Assembly (NCBI RefSeq): GCF_036345255.1
Contig: NZ_CP107783.1
Span: 8,363,001 to 8,427,000, forward strand
Reading direction: 5' to 3'
DNA: 64,000 bases
Source of the DNA: Streptomyces sp. NBC_00569
GTDB lineage: Bacteria; Actinomycetota; Actinomycetes; Streptomycetales; Streptomycetaceae
Part shown: positions 7,925 through 16,733 of the stretch, one piece after another
Numbering within the stretch: position 1 is the stretch's first letter
How the letters are laid out: each line of letters opens with the position of its first letter
Made by a program: the position numbers and the translations under genes
Notes under the pieces: generated by a model
What the model was told of the DNA's origin: nothing
What the model saw: only the letters and a program-made list of their open reading frames with translations
The model's database searches: none

Positions 7925-10900
7925 TCACCGCACATGGCGAAGTGAGTGAACGCCGGACGCGTTCAGAGTCCACGTGGGCCTGATGTCCAGCTCCTCCTCG
8001 AAGAGTCGCTCGCACTCACGAAATGCCCGGTGAGCGCCCGCCGAGTCGCCTGCGGCGAGGCGGGCCGCCGCCACGACTTCGTAGGCTGGTTCGACGAACG
8101 GGTCATGGGCGAGAAGACGGCGGCAGGCGGCAATGGCCGCTGTGTGGTCGCCGGCTTCCAGCAACAACTCAGCTGTCGCCAGGGTGAGTTCGGTGAAGCG
8201 GACCGCCAGCTCGTCGCGTACGGGAATCGCCCACTCGAAGGCCGGATAGTCGTGGAGGAACGGCTGTTGGTAGGCGCCCAGAACTTTCTGGCCTTCTGCC
8301 GGGTCGCACTCCGCGGACGCCAGCAACTGGTCGGCGTGTACGCGGAATTCGTCGGCGTCGATGGTCACGCTGTGCGGGTCGAGCCAGATCCGGTCCGCGG
8401 ATGTGCGCACGAATCGGGTGGGCTCGCGCGGCGCCCGGTCGGGCTCGAGCACATGGTGCAGCGCGTGCAGGGCCACCCGGAACCTGACGCTCGCCTTCTC
8501 GCGTGACAGCTCCGGCCACAGCTTGTCCTGAAGCTCCGAGCGGCTCTGGGAGTGGCGCTCGCTCGCGCACAGCAGCAGGAGGATCTCGATCGCTTTGCGG
8601 CGCCCGAACGACTCCGCGGTCAGGGTGGCGCCTCCACGGTCGACCGCGAATCCGCCGAGAGTCGTCACACGCAGTACGGACTGCGCCGGTGGAGACGGGT
8701 GGGTGGTGGTGCCGTCGGCCGGCGGGCTGATCCGGCCCTGCAGGTAGGCCACGTGGGCGGCGGCGCACCCCTCGGCCTGCGCTGCGTCGAGCCACGCCCG
8801 TCGGACGGCTTCCTCTGTGATCCCCAGCCAGCCGGGGGTCAGCCAGATGTCGGTGAGGTTGAGATGCACCGTACGCGTCAGCACGTCCTGTGCCCGCGCG
8901 GCGAACGCGGCCCGATCCCCCTCGGCAAGGTCCAGCGACGCCAGCCATTGGTCGCAGAGCAGCGGCACGAGCGCATCGCCGCACTCGTGCGCCAGCTCCC
9001 GGGCCTCCTGGAGCCACGTGCGGGCCGTCGGGTCGTGCCGACCCGCCAGTGCGGCGCCGATCGACAGTCGGGCCATGGCTTCGAGGTAGCGGTCTCCGGC
9101 AGCGGCCAGAATCTCGACCGCGTCGATCCCGAAGCGCAACGTGTCCTCAGGCCGCCCCATCCGATCAGCGAGGACCGTCAGGCCCATGAGGGGCTCGGCC
9201 CGGAAACGGTCGACGCCGAGCCGCTCGGCGAGTTCGAGGGATTCCAGCAGGTGCTGGTGGGCCTGACGGACGTCGGTGGGGCCGGAGCCAGTGATGAGGG
9301 CCAGCCCCAGGCGACCGGTCGAGACGCAGGTGAGCAGCGGGGAGCGCAGGTCGCGCCCCAGACCGATCCCGACTCGAGCGTGCTCGGCCGCCCGGCCGAC
9401 ATGCCCCAGGAGTGCGTGCATCCAGGCGAGCAGAGCCGAGCTCTCGCGGTGGGCCATCGGGATGCGGCTGTGGTCGTCGGTGAACCGCTCCAGAAGGCTG
9501 CGCGCCTCCAACAGCCTGCCCTGACGCACCAGCAAGCGGGGGCGCAGTGCGGCGGTGTGCGCGTCACCCGCGCGCTCCAGCAGGCGCGCGGCGTGGGCCA
9601 GGCGACCACGGTTGATCTCGTTCTCGATGCGCGGCGCGAGAAGGTCGTGCCCGTGCGGGCCGACGGCCGTGAGGCGTTCGAGGACCTGCTCGGCGCGCGC
9701 GGGGTGCACCGTGTCGAGATGAACGGCGAGCTCTGCCCGCAGTGCTTCACCGAGGTCTTCGCCAACTTCGGGGCCGGCTTCGGGGCCGATGAGCTGTGCG
9801 GCCCGGCGCGCGAGGTCGATGGCCTCGTCGAACCGGCTGCTCAGGCGGACCGCGTGACTGCGGGCGACGAGGAGCGCCGGGTGCTCGTCGAGGGCGGGGC
9901 CGAGGTCGTCCGTCAGGGCGAGGAGGGTGAGGTGACGGCCGGAGGCCAGCAACTGCCCGGCGATCACGGCCACATCGCGCGCGGCGGCCTCGGGCTGCTG
10001 CGATGCCAGGGCATGGGTGGCCGCCCGCTCGTACTCGCCACCCGCGCGGTGGTGGCGAGCAGCGGCGGCATGCAGTTCGCGCCGTCGCGCGGGGTCGATC
10101 TGGCTGATGAGGAAATGGCGGAACAGGTGGTGCATCCGGTAGGAACCCGCGTCCGTCTCGGCGCAGAACAACCCCGCTGCCGCGATGCCCCGCAGCGTGC
10201 GCGCCGCCACCCCCGTCGTCGTGCCGGCAACGGCGGCGCAGGCTTCGGGCGTGAGCGGGGACAGAACCGACACGTCGAGGAGGAACCGCTGCACGTCCAG
10301 GGGCTGCTCGGCGAAGACCTGGTTCCCGAGGAAGTCGAAGGCGGCGTCCCGCCCCGCGGGCAGCGCCGCGAGCAGTTCCTCGGCAGCGTGGTGACCGCGA
10401 TGCAGGCGGCGGCCGATCAGCGACAGGGCGATCGGCCAGCCCTCGGTCTCCTCGACCAGCACCTCGACCACGGGCGGCGGCAGGCTCACCCCGAAACGGG
10501 AGTGCAGGTAAGCGACGGTCTCGTCGTCGTCGAACGCGAGCAGGGCACGGTCGATGACGCGCACCGCGTCGTACCTGGCGTTGCGGCCTCCCCAGGACTC
10601 GGGACCGAGGTGGGTCCGCGACGTAGCGACGAATTGCACCCTCGCCGGGAGAACGTCCACGAGCCGCCCAACGACCGCGTCCACCGGAGAGCCGTGGACC
10701 ACGTGGTAGTCGTCGAGCACGATGTACGTCCCGCCCGCCGCGGCCCACTCGTCGATCCGGTCAAGTGCACGGTCGAGCAGGGCGGACCAGCTGCCGCTCG
10801 GCGACTCTGGATCTCCGGCGACTTCCTGTGTGGCCGTCACGGCGGCGGTGAGGTGCGCGAGGAAGGTGTGCGGGTCCCGGTCCGCAGGGGTCAGGGCGTA

Positions 10901-11173
10901 CCAGGCCCGGTGGGCACCTGTCGTCACCGCGTCGACGAAGGTGGTCTTGCCGTACCCCGCATCCGCCTCGACGCAGACCAGCGGCACGTCGGCCGCGGCG
11001 ACGAAGGCGGCCGCGGCTCGCGGCCGTGCGATCCGCGCCGCGACCGGCCTCGGCGGCCGCAGACGGGTACGGACGATCTCGGTCACCACCGCATCGTAAG
11101 TCCGCTCTGCGGCCACGAGGTCTGCTCCTGTCCCGGTCCCTGTCCCGACCGATGTCGGCCTGCGCCTGGCCAT
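7925..11173 (-). CDS. Large MalT/BTAD-type transcriptional regulator with N-terminal ATPase
   Basis: This roughly 1080-residue regulator has an N-terminal STAND/MalT-like ATPase (P-loop VEADAGYGKTTFVDAV; Walker B region TYIVLDDYHVVHG), a long middle of helical TPR-like repeats, a winged-helix DNA-binding domain (TLGGFAVDRGGATL ... GRRKAIEILLLL) and a C-terminal bacterial transcriptional activation domain ending near ELDIRPTW. Such proteins bind DNA in response to a ligand or partner sensed by the ATPase/TPR part. The frame is open to 11275, but that would run into the transporter gene; ATG at 11173 (MARRRPTS) has GGAG upstream and leaves a 10-base gap. It follows the transporter and hydrolase genes on the same strand and probably controls them (inference). 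Confidence 0.88.
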   Translation of the reverse strand: MARRRPTSVGTGTGTGADLVAAERTYDAVVTEIVRTRLRPPRPVAARIARPRAAAAFVAAADVPLVCVEADAGYGKTTFVDAVTTGAHRAWYALTPADRDPHTFLAHLTAAVTATQEVAGDPESPSGSWSALLDRALDRIDEWAAAGGTYIVLDDYHVVHGSPVDAVVGRLVDVLPARVQFVATSRTHLGPESWGGRNARYDAVRVIDRALLAFDDDETVAYLHSRFGVSLPPPVVEVLVEETEGWPIALSLIGRRLHRGHHAAEELLAALPAGRDAAFDFLGNQVFAEQPLDVQRFLLDVSVLSPLTPEACAAVAGTTTGVAARTLRGIAAAGLFCAETDAGSYRMHHLFRHFLISQIDPARRRELHAAAARHHRAGGEYERAATHALASQQPEAAARDVAVIAGQLLASGRHLTLLALTDDLGPALDEHPALLVARSHAVRLSSRFDEAIDLARRAAQLIGPEAGPEVGEDLGEALRAELAVHLDTVHPARAEQVLERLTAVGPHGHDLLAPRIENEINRGRLAHAARLLERAGDAHTAALRPRLLVRQGRLLEARSLLERFTDDHSRIPMAHRESSALLAWMHALLGHVGRAAEHARVGIGLGRDLRSPLLTCVSTGRLGLALITGSGPTDVRQAHQHLLESLELAERLGVDRFRAEPLMGLTVLADRMGRPEDTLRFGIDAVEILAAAGDRYLEAMARLSIGAALAGRHDPTARTWLQEARELAHECGDALVPLLCDQWLASLDLAEGDRAAFAARAQDVLTRTVHLNLTDIWLTPGWLGITEEAVRRAWLDAAQAEGCAAAHVAYLQGRISPPADGTTTHPSPPAQSVLRVTTLGGFAVDRGGATLTAESFGRRKAIEILLLLCASERHSQSRSELQDKLWPELSREKASVRFRVALHALHHVLEPDRAPREPTRFVRTSADRIWLDPHSVTIDADEFRVHADQLLASAECDPAEGQKVLGAYQQPFLHDYPAFEWAIPVRDELAVRFTELTLATAELLLEAGDHTAAIAACRRLLAHDPFVEPAYEVVAAARLAAGDSAGAHRAFRECERLFEEELDIRPTWTLNASGVHSLRHVR

Positions 11174-11183
11174 GTGCTCCGGC

Positions 11184-12617
11184 CTACGCCTTGGCCACTG
11201 CCTCCGCGCCAGCCACGTCCACGTCAGTACCCGGCGCGCCTGTCCCGTCGGCACCGGGAACGGCCTGTGGATCACGTCGTACGGACGCCGGGTTGGTCTC
11301 CCGCAGCCGCCAGGCGCAACCGGTCGTCACCAGCCCCATCACGGCCACGAAAACAGCTACCGACCAGGTCGCTCCGGTCCGGGCGATGAGCGCCGTCATG
11401 ATCACCGGCGTGCCACCACTGACGGTGATCGCGGCGAGCTGGTAGGCGAGTGAGGCGCCCGACAGCCGGACCCGGGGAGCGAAAAGTTCACCGAGGTAGG
11501 CCGCCAGCGGGCCGAAGGTCAGGGACTGGAAGACCGCGCCGACGGTGACAGCCACGAAGAGCATCCCCAGTTTCGCCGTGTCCACCAGCCAGAAGTACGG
11601 GAAGGCCCAGACGACGAGCGCGACGGCTCCCACCAGGATGACGGGGCGCCGCCCGAAGCGGTCGGAGGCGGCCCCCGCGGCGAGCGTCGCCGCCACTGCC
11701 ACGAGGGAGCTCAGCAGCGATCCGGTGAGCAGTGCCTCACGGTCCATCCCGAGCTCGGCGGTGGCGTAGGCCAGGACGCCAGTGTTGCTGATGTAGAAGA
11801 GGCAGTTGGTGGCCGCGAGCAGACCGCAGCCCAGCAGAATCGAGCGCCAGTGGCCGCGGACGGCCTCCTTGAGCGGCGCCTGCGCCACCTGCGGACGGGC
11901 CCCGCGCTCCGCACTGCGCCGCAGCTGCTCGAACTCCGGAGTGTCCTCGACCTTGGTCTGGATGAAGAGCACGACGGGGAACAGCAGGGCGCTGCAGAAG
12001 AACGGGACGCGCCATCCCCAGCTCAGGAAGGTGTCGTCGGAGGTCAGCTTGGTGGTGAGCAAGAAGGCGGAGTTGCCCAGGATGATGCCGAGCGGCACGC
12101 CCATCTGCCCGAAGGTCCCGGCGAACCCACGCCGCTTGGGGCTCGCCGACTCGGTCAGCAGCAGCACGATGCCGCCCCATTGACCGCCGCAGGCCAAGCC
12201 CTGCGCGAACCGCAGCACGACCAGCAGCAGCGGCGCGGCCACACCGATGGTGCCGGCACCGGGCAGGCAGCCGATCAGGAAGGTGGCCAGACCCATGCCC
12301 AGCAGGGCGACCACGACGACGGGCTTGCGCCCGTGCCGGTCCCCGAGGTGGCCGGCGATGGCTCCGCCGATCGGCCTGGCCAGGAAGCCCGCCCAGAACG
12401 TGCTGAACGAGAGCAGCGTCCCCATCAGCGCGGAGGAGTGCGGGAAGAACACATGAGGAAACACGAGGGCGGCAGCGGTGCCGTACAGAAAGAAGTCGTA
12501 CCACTCGATCGAGCTGCCGAGCAGACCGGCGGCAAGCAGTTTGCGCTGCGCGCGCCCAGGTAGCTGGTCGGGCCCACTGGCGAGTGGCGGCGGGCCTGAT
12601 TCATGGTGAGTCTTCAT
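11184..12617 (-). CDS. MFS transporter, metabolite:proton symporter (MHS) family
   Basis: The 477-residue protein has twelve predicted membrane helices and the MHS hallmarks: GSSIEWYDFFLYGTAAALVF at the first helix, the loop GDRHGRKPVV, and RFAQGLACGGQWGGIVLL at helix four. Family members import organic acids, osmolytes or aromatic acids with protons. The start ATG has GAAGGAG upstream. It lies 10 bases before the BTAD regulator and 87 bases after a hydrolase gene, all leftward, so a shared transcript is likely. A substrate related to the two hydrolases is plausible, but the sequence does not name it. Confidence 0.9.
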   Translation of the reverse strand: MKTHHESGPPPLASGPDQLPGRAQRKLLAAGLLGSSIEWYDFFLYGTAAALVFPHVFFPHSSALMGTLLSFSTFWAGFLARPIGGAIAGHLGDRHGRKPVVVVALLGMGLATFLIGCLPGAGTIGVAAPLLLVVLRFAQGLACGGQWGGIVLLLTESASPKRRGFAGTFGQMGVPLGIILGNSAFLLTTKLTSDDTFLSWGWRVPFFCSALLFPVVLFIQTKVEDTPEFEQLRRSAERGARPQVAQAPLKEAVRGHWRSILLGCGLLAATNCLFYISNTGVLAYATAELGMDREALLTGSLLSSLVAVAATLAAGAASDRFGRRPVILVGAVALVVWAFPYFWLVDTAKLGMLFVAVTVGAVFQSLTFGPLAAYLGELFAPRVRLSGASLAYQLAAITVSGGTPVIMTALIARTGATWSVAVFVAVMGLVTTGCAWRLRETNPASVRRDPQAVPGADGTGAPGTDVDVAGAEAVAKA

Positions 12618-12704
12618 GTGCGGCTCCTTCTTCTGGCAGGCCAGGCTTGGCCGGGGACATGCGGAGGGGTCTGAATCGCTTGCCGGGGTGCTGGGGGTCC
12701 CGCC

Positions 12705-13502
12705 TCAGCTACCGGTGATGAAGTCGGCCAGAGCGGCACTCCAGGCGGCACGTTCCTCGATGAACGGGACATGGCCGCTGTTCTCGAAGTAGGTGAGGGA
12801 GGCGCGGGGGATGTCCTTGGCTGCCGCCTCCGACCACCGTGGGTCCCAGATCTCGTCGTGGCGTCCGCAGAACACGGCGACCGGGATCGTGATGTCCGCG
12901 AGACCGGGGCGCAGGTCCTCGGCGAGCAGCGCCTCGAAGGACTTGAGGCCCACGAACGCGGGCACCTGCAGGCCGATGCGGATCATCCAGTCGCGCCTCG
13001 GGGCGAGATCGGTACGGTGAAAGTTCTGGCCGTACAGGCCCTGGATCGTCTCCACCCTGCTGAAGCGCACGGCGTCGCACAGCGCCTGGGCGCTGTCCTC
13101 GGGACCGCCGTACGGCGCGTCGGGGGCCTGCAGAAAGCGGGGGCCTGACCCGGTGAGCACGAGCCGCGCGACCGGCGCCCCGATGGTCTGCACGAACTTC
13201 AGGCCGATGTGGCCGCCCATCGACCAGCCCACCAAGGTGACGTCCTCGAGGGACAGCTCGCGCATCAGCGTGGCCAGGTCGGCGCAGAACGTCGCGTAGC
13301 CGTAGTCACCCCACGGCTTGTCAGACACTCCGTGGCCCCGCAGATCAACGGTGATGACGCGGAACTGGTCGGCCAGGTCGAGCACCTGGTAGTCCCAGAC
13401 GTCTCCACTGCCTCCCCATCCGTGCACGAACACGATGGGGCGGCCCGTGCCCCGGTCCTCGTAGGCCATACGGACACCGGGCGCCACATCGACATACGGC
13501 AT
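12705..13502 (-). CDS. Alpha/beta hydrolase (non-haem chloroperoxidase/esterase-like)
   Basis: This 265-residue alpha/beta hydrolase has the oxyanion motif FVHGWGG, nucleophile Ser94 in GWSMGG, acid Asp216 in CGRHDEIWD and base His244 in SGHVPF. The full triad is present, so it should be active. There is no signal peptide. It most resembles the esterase/perhydrolase branch, which acts on small esters, lactones or ring-cleavage products. It lies upstream of the MHS transporter on the same strand. Confidence 0.88.
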   Translation of the reverse strand: MPYVDVAPGVRMAYEDRGTGRPIVFVHGWGGSGDVWDYQVLDLADQFRVITVDLRGHGVSDKPWGDYGYATFCADLATLMRELSLEDVTLVGWSMGGHIGLKFVQTIGAPVARLVLTGSGPRFLQAPDAPYGGPEDSAQALCDAVRFSRVETIQGLYGQNFHRTDLAPRRDWMIRIGLQVPAFVGLKSFEALLAEDLRPGLADITIPVAVFCGRHDEIWDPRWSEAAAKDIPRASLTYFENSGHVPFIEERAAWSAALADFITGS

Positions 13503-13558
13503 GAGCTTCTCCTCGTTGTGATTCCTGCGAAGTGATGGGTGAGCGTGCGGCTACGGCG

Positions 13559-13788
13559 TTACGCCGCAGTTACAGCGCCGCCAGGGACGTCGGTCTGGCG
13601 TGGCACCGTGGCCTCGTGCAGCGCCTCGCAGCCGGCATTCAGGCGTTCCTTGCGTGGGTGCGTGAGCCCGACGGTCACGGTCGGGCCGCCCGTGACGGTG
13701 GCCGCAGAAGCGTCGGCCAGGGGCCGGGTATCGACGTAGGGATGACCACGGTTTTCATCGACGAGCACGCAGCACGGGTGGTCAGCAT
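13559..13788 (-). CDS. Possible small coding region, probably frameshifted
   Basis: From about 13775 down to a TAA at 13559 one frame shows coding-like base use (G/C third positions, mixed second positions) and reads PYVDTRPLADASAATVTGG then TVTVGLTHPRKERLNAG. The best start, ATG at 13788 with GGCGGA before it, overlaps the stop of the upstream hydrolase gene but is in a different frame, so a one-base indel near 13775 would be needed. I recognise no family. It may be a broken 75-residue gene. Confidence 0.35.
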
Positions 13789-14669
13789 GATTCCGCCCGT
13801 GGACGGATGGGGACGGCGAGGCCCGGGGCGGCACCAGCACGCGCGAGATGGTCACGAATGGCCTCGTTGACGTCCCCGGGACGCTCCAGCCAGCACAGAT
13901 GACCAGCGCCGCGGAGGGCGATCCTCTGCGCCTGCGGGAGCTGACGGCCGAGCTCGGCGAGGTTCTCGAACGGCACGACGCCATCGGCGGTGCCGTGAAT
14001 GCCGGTCACCGGCTGGTGAGGTCCCACACCCCGCAGGCCGTGGGTGAGGAACTCCTCGCACGCCGCCGACTGCGCCGCCCAGGCTTCCGGCGACACGGGT
14101 GAAGCCATGCGGGCGGCCAGCAGCTCCGCATACTCCCGGGAATGCGCTTCGGTCCAGCCGGGAGCGAAGGAGTTTGGCATGGTCCGCCGCGCGAACTCTT
14201 CGCTGGGCAGGTGCGCGTGGTCGCGCCACAGCATGGCCGTCTGCTCGGGGACGGGCAGCGCACCGGGACCGCCTGGCGAACTGGCGATCACGACCACCGA
14301 CGCCACCAGGTCAGGATGCGCGGCTGCCAACTGCAGCGAGACGTATCCCCCCATCGAAGTACCCATCACGTGGGTTGGTGGGGAGCCCAGCGAGCGCAAC
14401 ACGGCCGCCGCGTCATCAGCCAAGGTGTCGATGGAATACGGACCGGTCGGTGCGTCGGATTGCCCGGTACCGCGGTTGTGGAGTAGCACCAACTGGTAAC
14501 CGGCAGCGAACTCCGCTCGCTGTGGTGCCCAACTCCACGGCCCGTAACCCAGACCCGGGACGAGCAGTAGCGTCGCCACCGCCGGCCGCGCGGGAACGAT
14601 GACCTTGGCCGCGATCGTCGCCCCATCGGGAGCAGTCACATACAACAGCCCGGCGTCGCCGTCCTCCAT
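13782..14669 (-). CDS. Alpha/beta hydrolase
   Basis: The 295-residue protein has the alpha/beta-hydrolase fold: LLLVPGLGYGPWSWAPQ, a conserved NRGTGQS loop, nucleophile Ser105 in GTSMGG, Asp229 in HGTADGVVPF and His257 in GAGHLCWLE. It resembles 3-oxoadipate enol-lactonase-like and related carboxylic-ester hydrolases; the exact substrate is not evident. The frame is open to 14858, but ATG at 14669 has GAGGAGG about 6 bases before it and starts the conserved region, so I choose it. It reads leftward, 279 bases before the second hydrolase. Confidence 0.87.
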   Translation of the reverse strand: MEDGDAGLLYVTAPDGATIAAKVIVPARPAVATLLLVPGLGYGPWSWAPQRAEFAAGYQLVLLHNRGTGQSDAPTGPYSIDTLADDAAAVLRSLGSPPTHVMGTSMGGYVSLQLAAAHPDLVASVVVIASSPGGPGALPVPEQTAMLWRDHAHLPSEEFARRTMPNSFAPGWTEAHSREYAELLAARMASPVSPEAWAAQSAACEEFLTHGLRGVGPHQPVTGIHGTADGVVPFENLAELGRQLPQAQRIALRGAGHLCWLERPGDVNEAIRDHLARAGAAPGLAVPIRPRAESC

Positions 14670-14919
14670 CAATACCTCCTCAGGCGTGGTCGATGCCTGA
14701 GGTTCGGGTGCACCCGTTTCATCAGCGTTACAGCCAGGGAGCAACCCGTCCGAGCCCCGAGACAGGGGGACGCAAAGGATGCGCATTCCTCTACCCGGGG
14801 CAACGCGTCGGTTTCCCGGTGTCGGGCGGCCGGGGAGCGAATGGGGCCACGTGGACAACCGTCCGGTTCCCGAAGGGGGTACAGAGCCAGGCGTCGACTC
14901 GCAGCAGAGGAGATCGGAT

Positions 14920-15430
14920 CTATTCCCGCAACGCCGCTACGGGCAGCGGGCACCGCGGAACTACCGGAGGGTAGCCGCGCGTGCGCGAGTCGTTGAGCAC
15001 ACGCGCCGGTGACGAGGGGCACATCGCAAGCCGCGCGTCGAGCGCCGCCTCCCACTGCTCGGTCAGGCCAGTCATGAGGCGCCGGCGCATGCCGGGCGTG
15101 ACGTGGGCGTAGCGCGCGGAAACCGAGCCGTCGATGTGGCCCATGCGCTCGTCCATGTGGACCTTCTCGGTGCCGAGGTCCTCCATCATCGTGCGGTGGG
15201 TGTGGTGCAGGCCGTGCGGTGTGAGGCCCTTGGCGATCGGAAGCCAGCAGGCGTCGGCCCGAGCGGCTGCGCCTCGGCCTCGGGCTGGGATGCCGGGCCA
15301 GGGCTCGCCGAGAATCGGTACCGGGCGGGCTTCCTGTGGTGCCTTCTTCGGGTACCAGCCGGAGGCCGCCGGGGTGAACAGCCAGGTAGCGAAGCCGTTG
15401 CGGCGCCAGTGAGCAGCGTGCTCCGCCGTG
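14920..15430 (-). pseudogene. C-terminal fragment of a phage-type integrase (tyrosine recombinase)
   Basis: The fragment reads HAAHWRRNGFATWLF, then GLTPHGLHHTHRTMMEDLG, then RMGHIDGSVSARYAHVTPGM. These are the catalytic-half signatures of large actinomycete integrases, with the nucleophile Tyr in SARYAHV. The N-terminal half is gone. In the box that is normally HGLRHTH the second catalytic Arg (HxxR motif) is His, because CGC became CAC. With that change and the truncation it should be inactive. It joins in frame, around 15435, to a LacI-type fragment. Confidence 0.75.
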
Positions 15431-15437
15431 ACGCCTC

Positions 15438-15600
15438 CGCGTACGAACCCGAGCTCTGCGATGGCGAGTTCGACACGTACGCGGGTGTCCTCGCGTACAT
15501 GGTCAGGGTGGTTGAGGACGTTGGAGACCGTGCCCGCGGAGACCCCTGCGCGGCGCGCGACGTCGATGAGCCTCGCGCCCTGGTGCCCTCCGGTACGGAC
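15438..15600 (-). pseudogene. LacI-family helix-turn-helix fragment fused to the integrase remnant
   Basis: In the same frame as the integrase fragment, the DNA encodes LIDVARRAGVSAGTVSNVLN followed by HPDHVREDTRVRVELAIAEL. This is the N-terminal DNA-binding domain and hinge start of a LacI/GalR regulator. No start codon with a ribosome site is evident upstream, and the ligand-binding domain is absent. The sequence passes without a stop from GFVRGG into the integrase fragment. I infer a deletion or recombination junction. Confidence 0.72.
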
Positions 15601-15647
15601 GGCGCCCTGGCCTCGGAAGACGTACGTCCTGCCGTGGCAGGGGCAGG

Positions 15648-15935
15648 GTGTCGGCCGAGCGCATCAATGCACTCGAGCGCCAGATCCGCCGCCCGGTCAC
15701 CGCCCAGGCACCGCACCTGCTGGCCATCCCCGGCTGCGGCATCCTCGGCGCCGTAGTACTCCTCGGAGAGACCGCCGACACCACCCGGTTCGCTTCCAAG
15801 GCCGCCTTCGCCCGGTTCAACGGCACCGCACCGATCCCGGTCTGGTCGGGCAACAAGGTCCGCGTTCGACTCAACCGAGGCGGCAACCACACCGTGAACC
15901 ACGCACTCCACATGATCACTGTGACCCAGGTTCGC
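15648..15935 (+). pseudogene. C-terminal fragment of an IS110-family transposase
   Basis: About 95 residues match the second domain of IS110/IS116/IS902 transposases: ERINALERQIRR, PHLLAIPGCGILGAVVLLGE, FASKAAFARFNGTAPIPVWS and NRGGNHTVNHALHMITVTQ. That domain carries the catalytic serine region in this family. The DEDD N-terminal domain is missing, and the match ends abruptly near 15935, where a divergently oriented aldo/keto reductase fragment begins. This is a dead remnant. Confidence 0.78.
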
Positions 15936-16251
15936 GGTGCCGACCGGCGTACGCATGCGGTGCCGAGCCGCGGATTCGCCCGACCTTGCTGCTGACGAGA
16001 AAGTCGTTGTTCGGGTACCCGCGCAAGAGTCGGCCCAGCATGCGTTCAGCTCGGCCGGCGCCGTAGGAGTCTGCGGTGTCCAGGAGGTTGGCACCGAGCT
16101 CGACGGCGCGGCGCAGGCCATCGAGGAAGCGCCCGTCGTCCGTCTCTGACTCAGTGCCCTGTGACAGTCCGCTGGCTCCGCAGTTGACGCCGAGCGGATG
16201 GGCGAAGAGTCCTCGGCCGAGATGGCGTCGCGTGAGGTCGGGAGCGGTCAT
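15931..16251 (-). pseudogene. Aldo/keto reductase, N-terminal fragment truncated by IS110 debris
   Basis: The frame starts with ATG overlapping the stop of the RsbW-like gene (ATGA). It encodes about 100 residues of an aldo/keto reductase: PLGVNCGASGLSQG, RRAVELGANLLDTADSYGAG with the conserved Asp and Tyr, and GYPNNDFLVSSKVGR with the catalytic Lys. Homology stops where the IS110 fragment begins, so about two thirds of the gene is lost. The 4-base overlap shows that it was once the last gene of the operon reading left from the nitrilase. Confidence 0.72.
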
Positions 16252-16706
16252 CGACGAGGGCCTGCCGGAAGGGTGAGTATGGCGATGACGATCTTTCCGT
16301 TCTCGGTCTCCTCAACCGACCAGGCACTGGCGAGGCTGTCCACGATGAACAGGCCGCGCCCGTTTGCAGCCACCGTCCCTTCGTCAACAGATGAGTTCGA
16401 AGGTCGGACAGGGACGGCAGTGATGTCGGCCCCGCGGTCAACGACGCCCAACGCCGCGCCGAACTCGTAGACCTCAACCCTTATGAGGACCGCACCGCTG
16501 CTGTGCTGGATGGCGTTGGCGATGAGCTCGCTGGCCACCAGCATGGCGTCGAAGAGCTGATCCTCCGCCTTGCCGTCCAGGACGTCGGCCAGGACGGTAC
16601 GGGCGGCGCGCTGCGGAGCATCGAGTCCGTCGAGCACCACATCACGGTGGATCAGCAGGTCTCCGAGGCTCCGGTCATGCACCAGTTCAGCAGTTGTGGG
16701 GGGCAT
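16248..16706 (-). CDS. ATP-binding regulatory protein, RsbW-like anti-sigma/HATPase domain
   Basis: The 152-residue protein is a single GHKL ATPase domain. It has an N box SELIANAIQHSSGA, a G1-like box VVDRGAD and a G2 box NGRGLFIVDSLAS. Streptomyces genomes carry many such small RsbW-like proteins, which sequester or phosphorylate anti-anti-sigma factors or act with other regulators. No partner gene is beside it. The start has GAGGAAAC upstream. It begins 27 bases after the permease stop, on the same strand, so may be co-transcribed. Confidence 0.82.
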   Translation of the reverse strand: MPPTTAELVHDRSLGDLLIHRDVVLDGLDAPQRAARTVLADVLDGKAEDQLFDAMLVASELIANAIQHSSGAVLIRVEVYEFGAALGVVDRGADITAVPVRPSNSSVDEGTVAANGRGLFIVDSLASAWSVEETENGKIVIAILTLPAGPRR

Positions 16707-16733
16707 GCTCGTTTCCTCGCATCGGGAGGGGAG

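Noticed and set aside
8552..11389. 945-residue open frame on the plus strand opposite the BTAD regulator
   Set aside because: It has no recognisable domain, its composition is biased, and the opposite strand encodes clear ATPase and DNA-binding domains.
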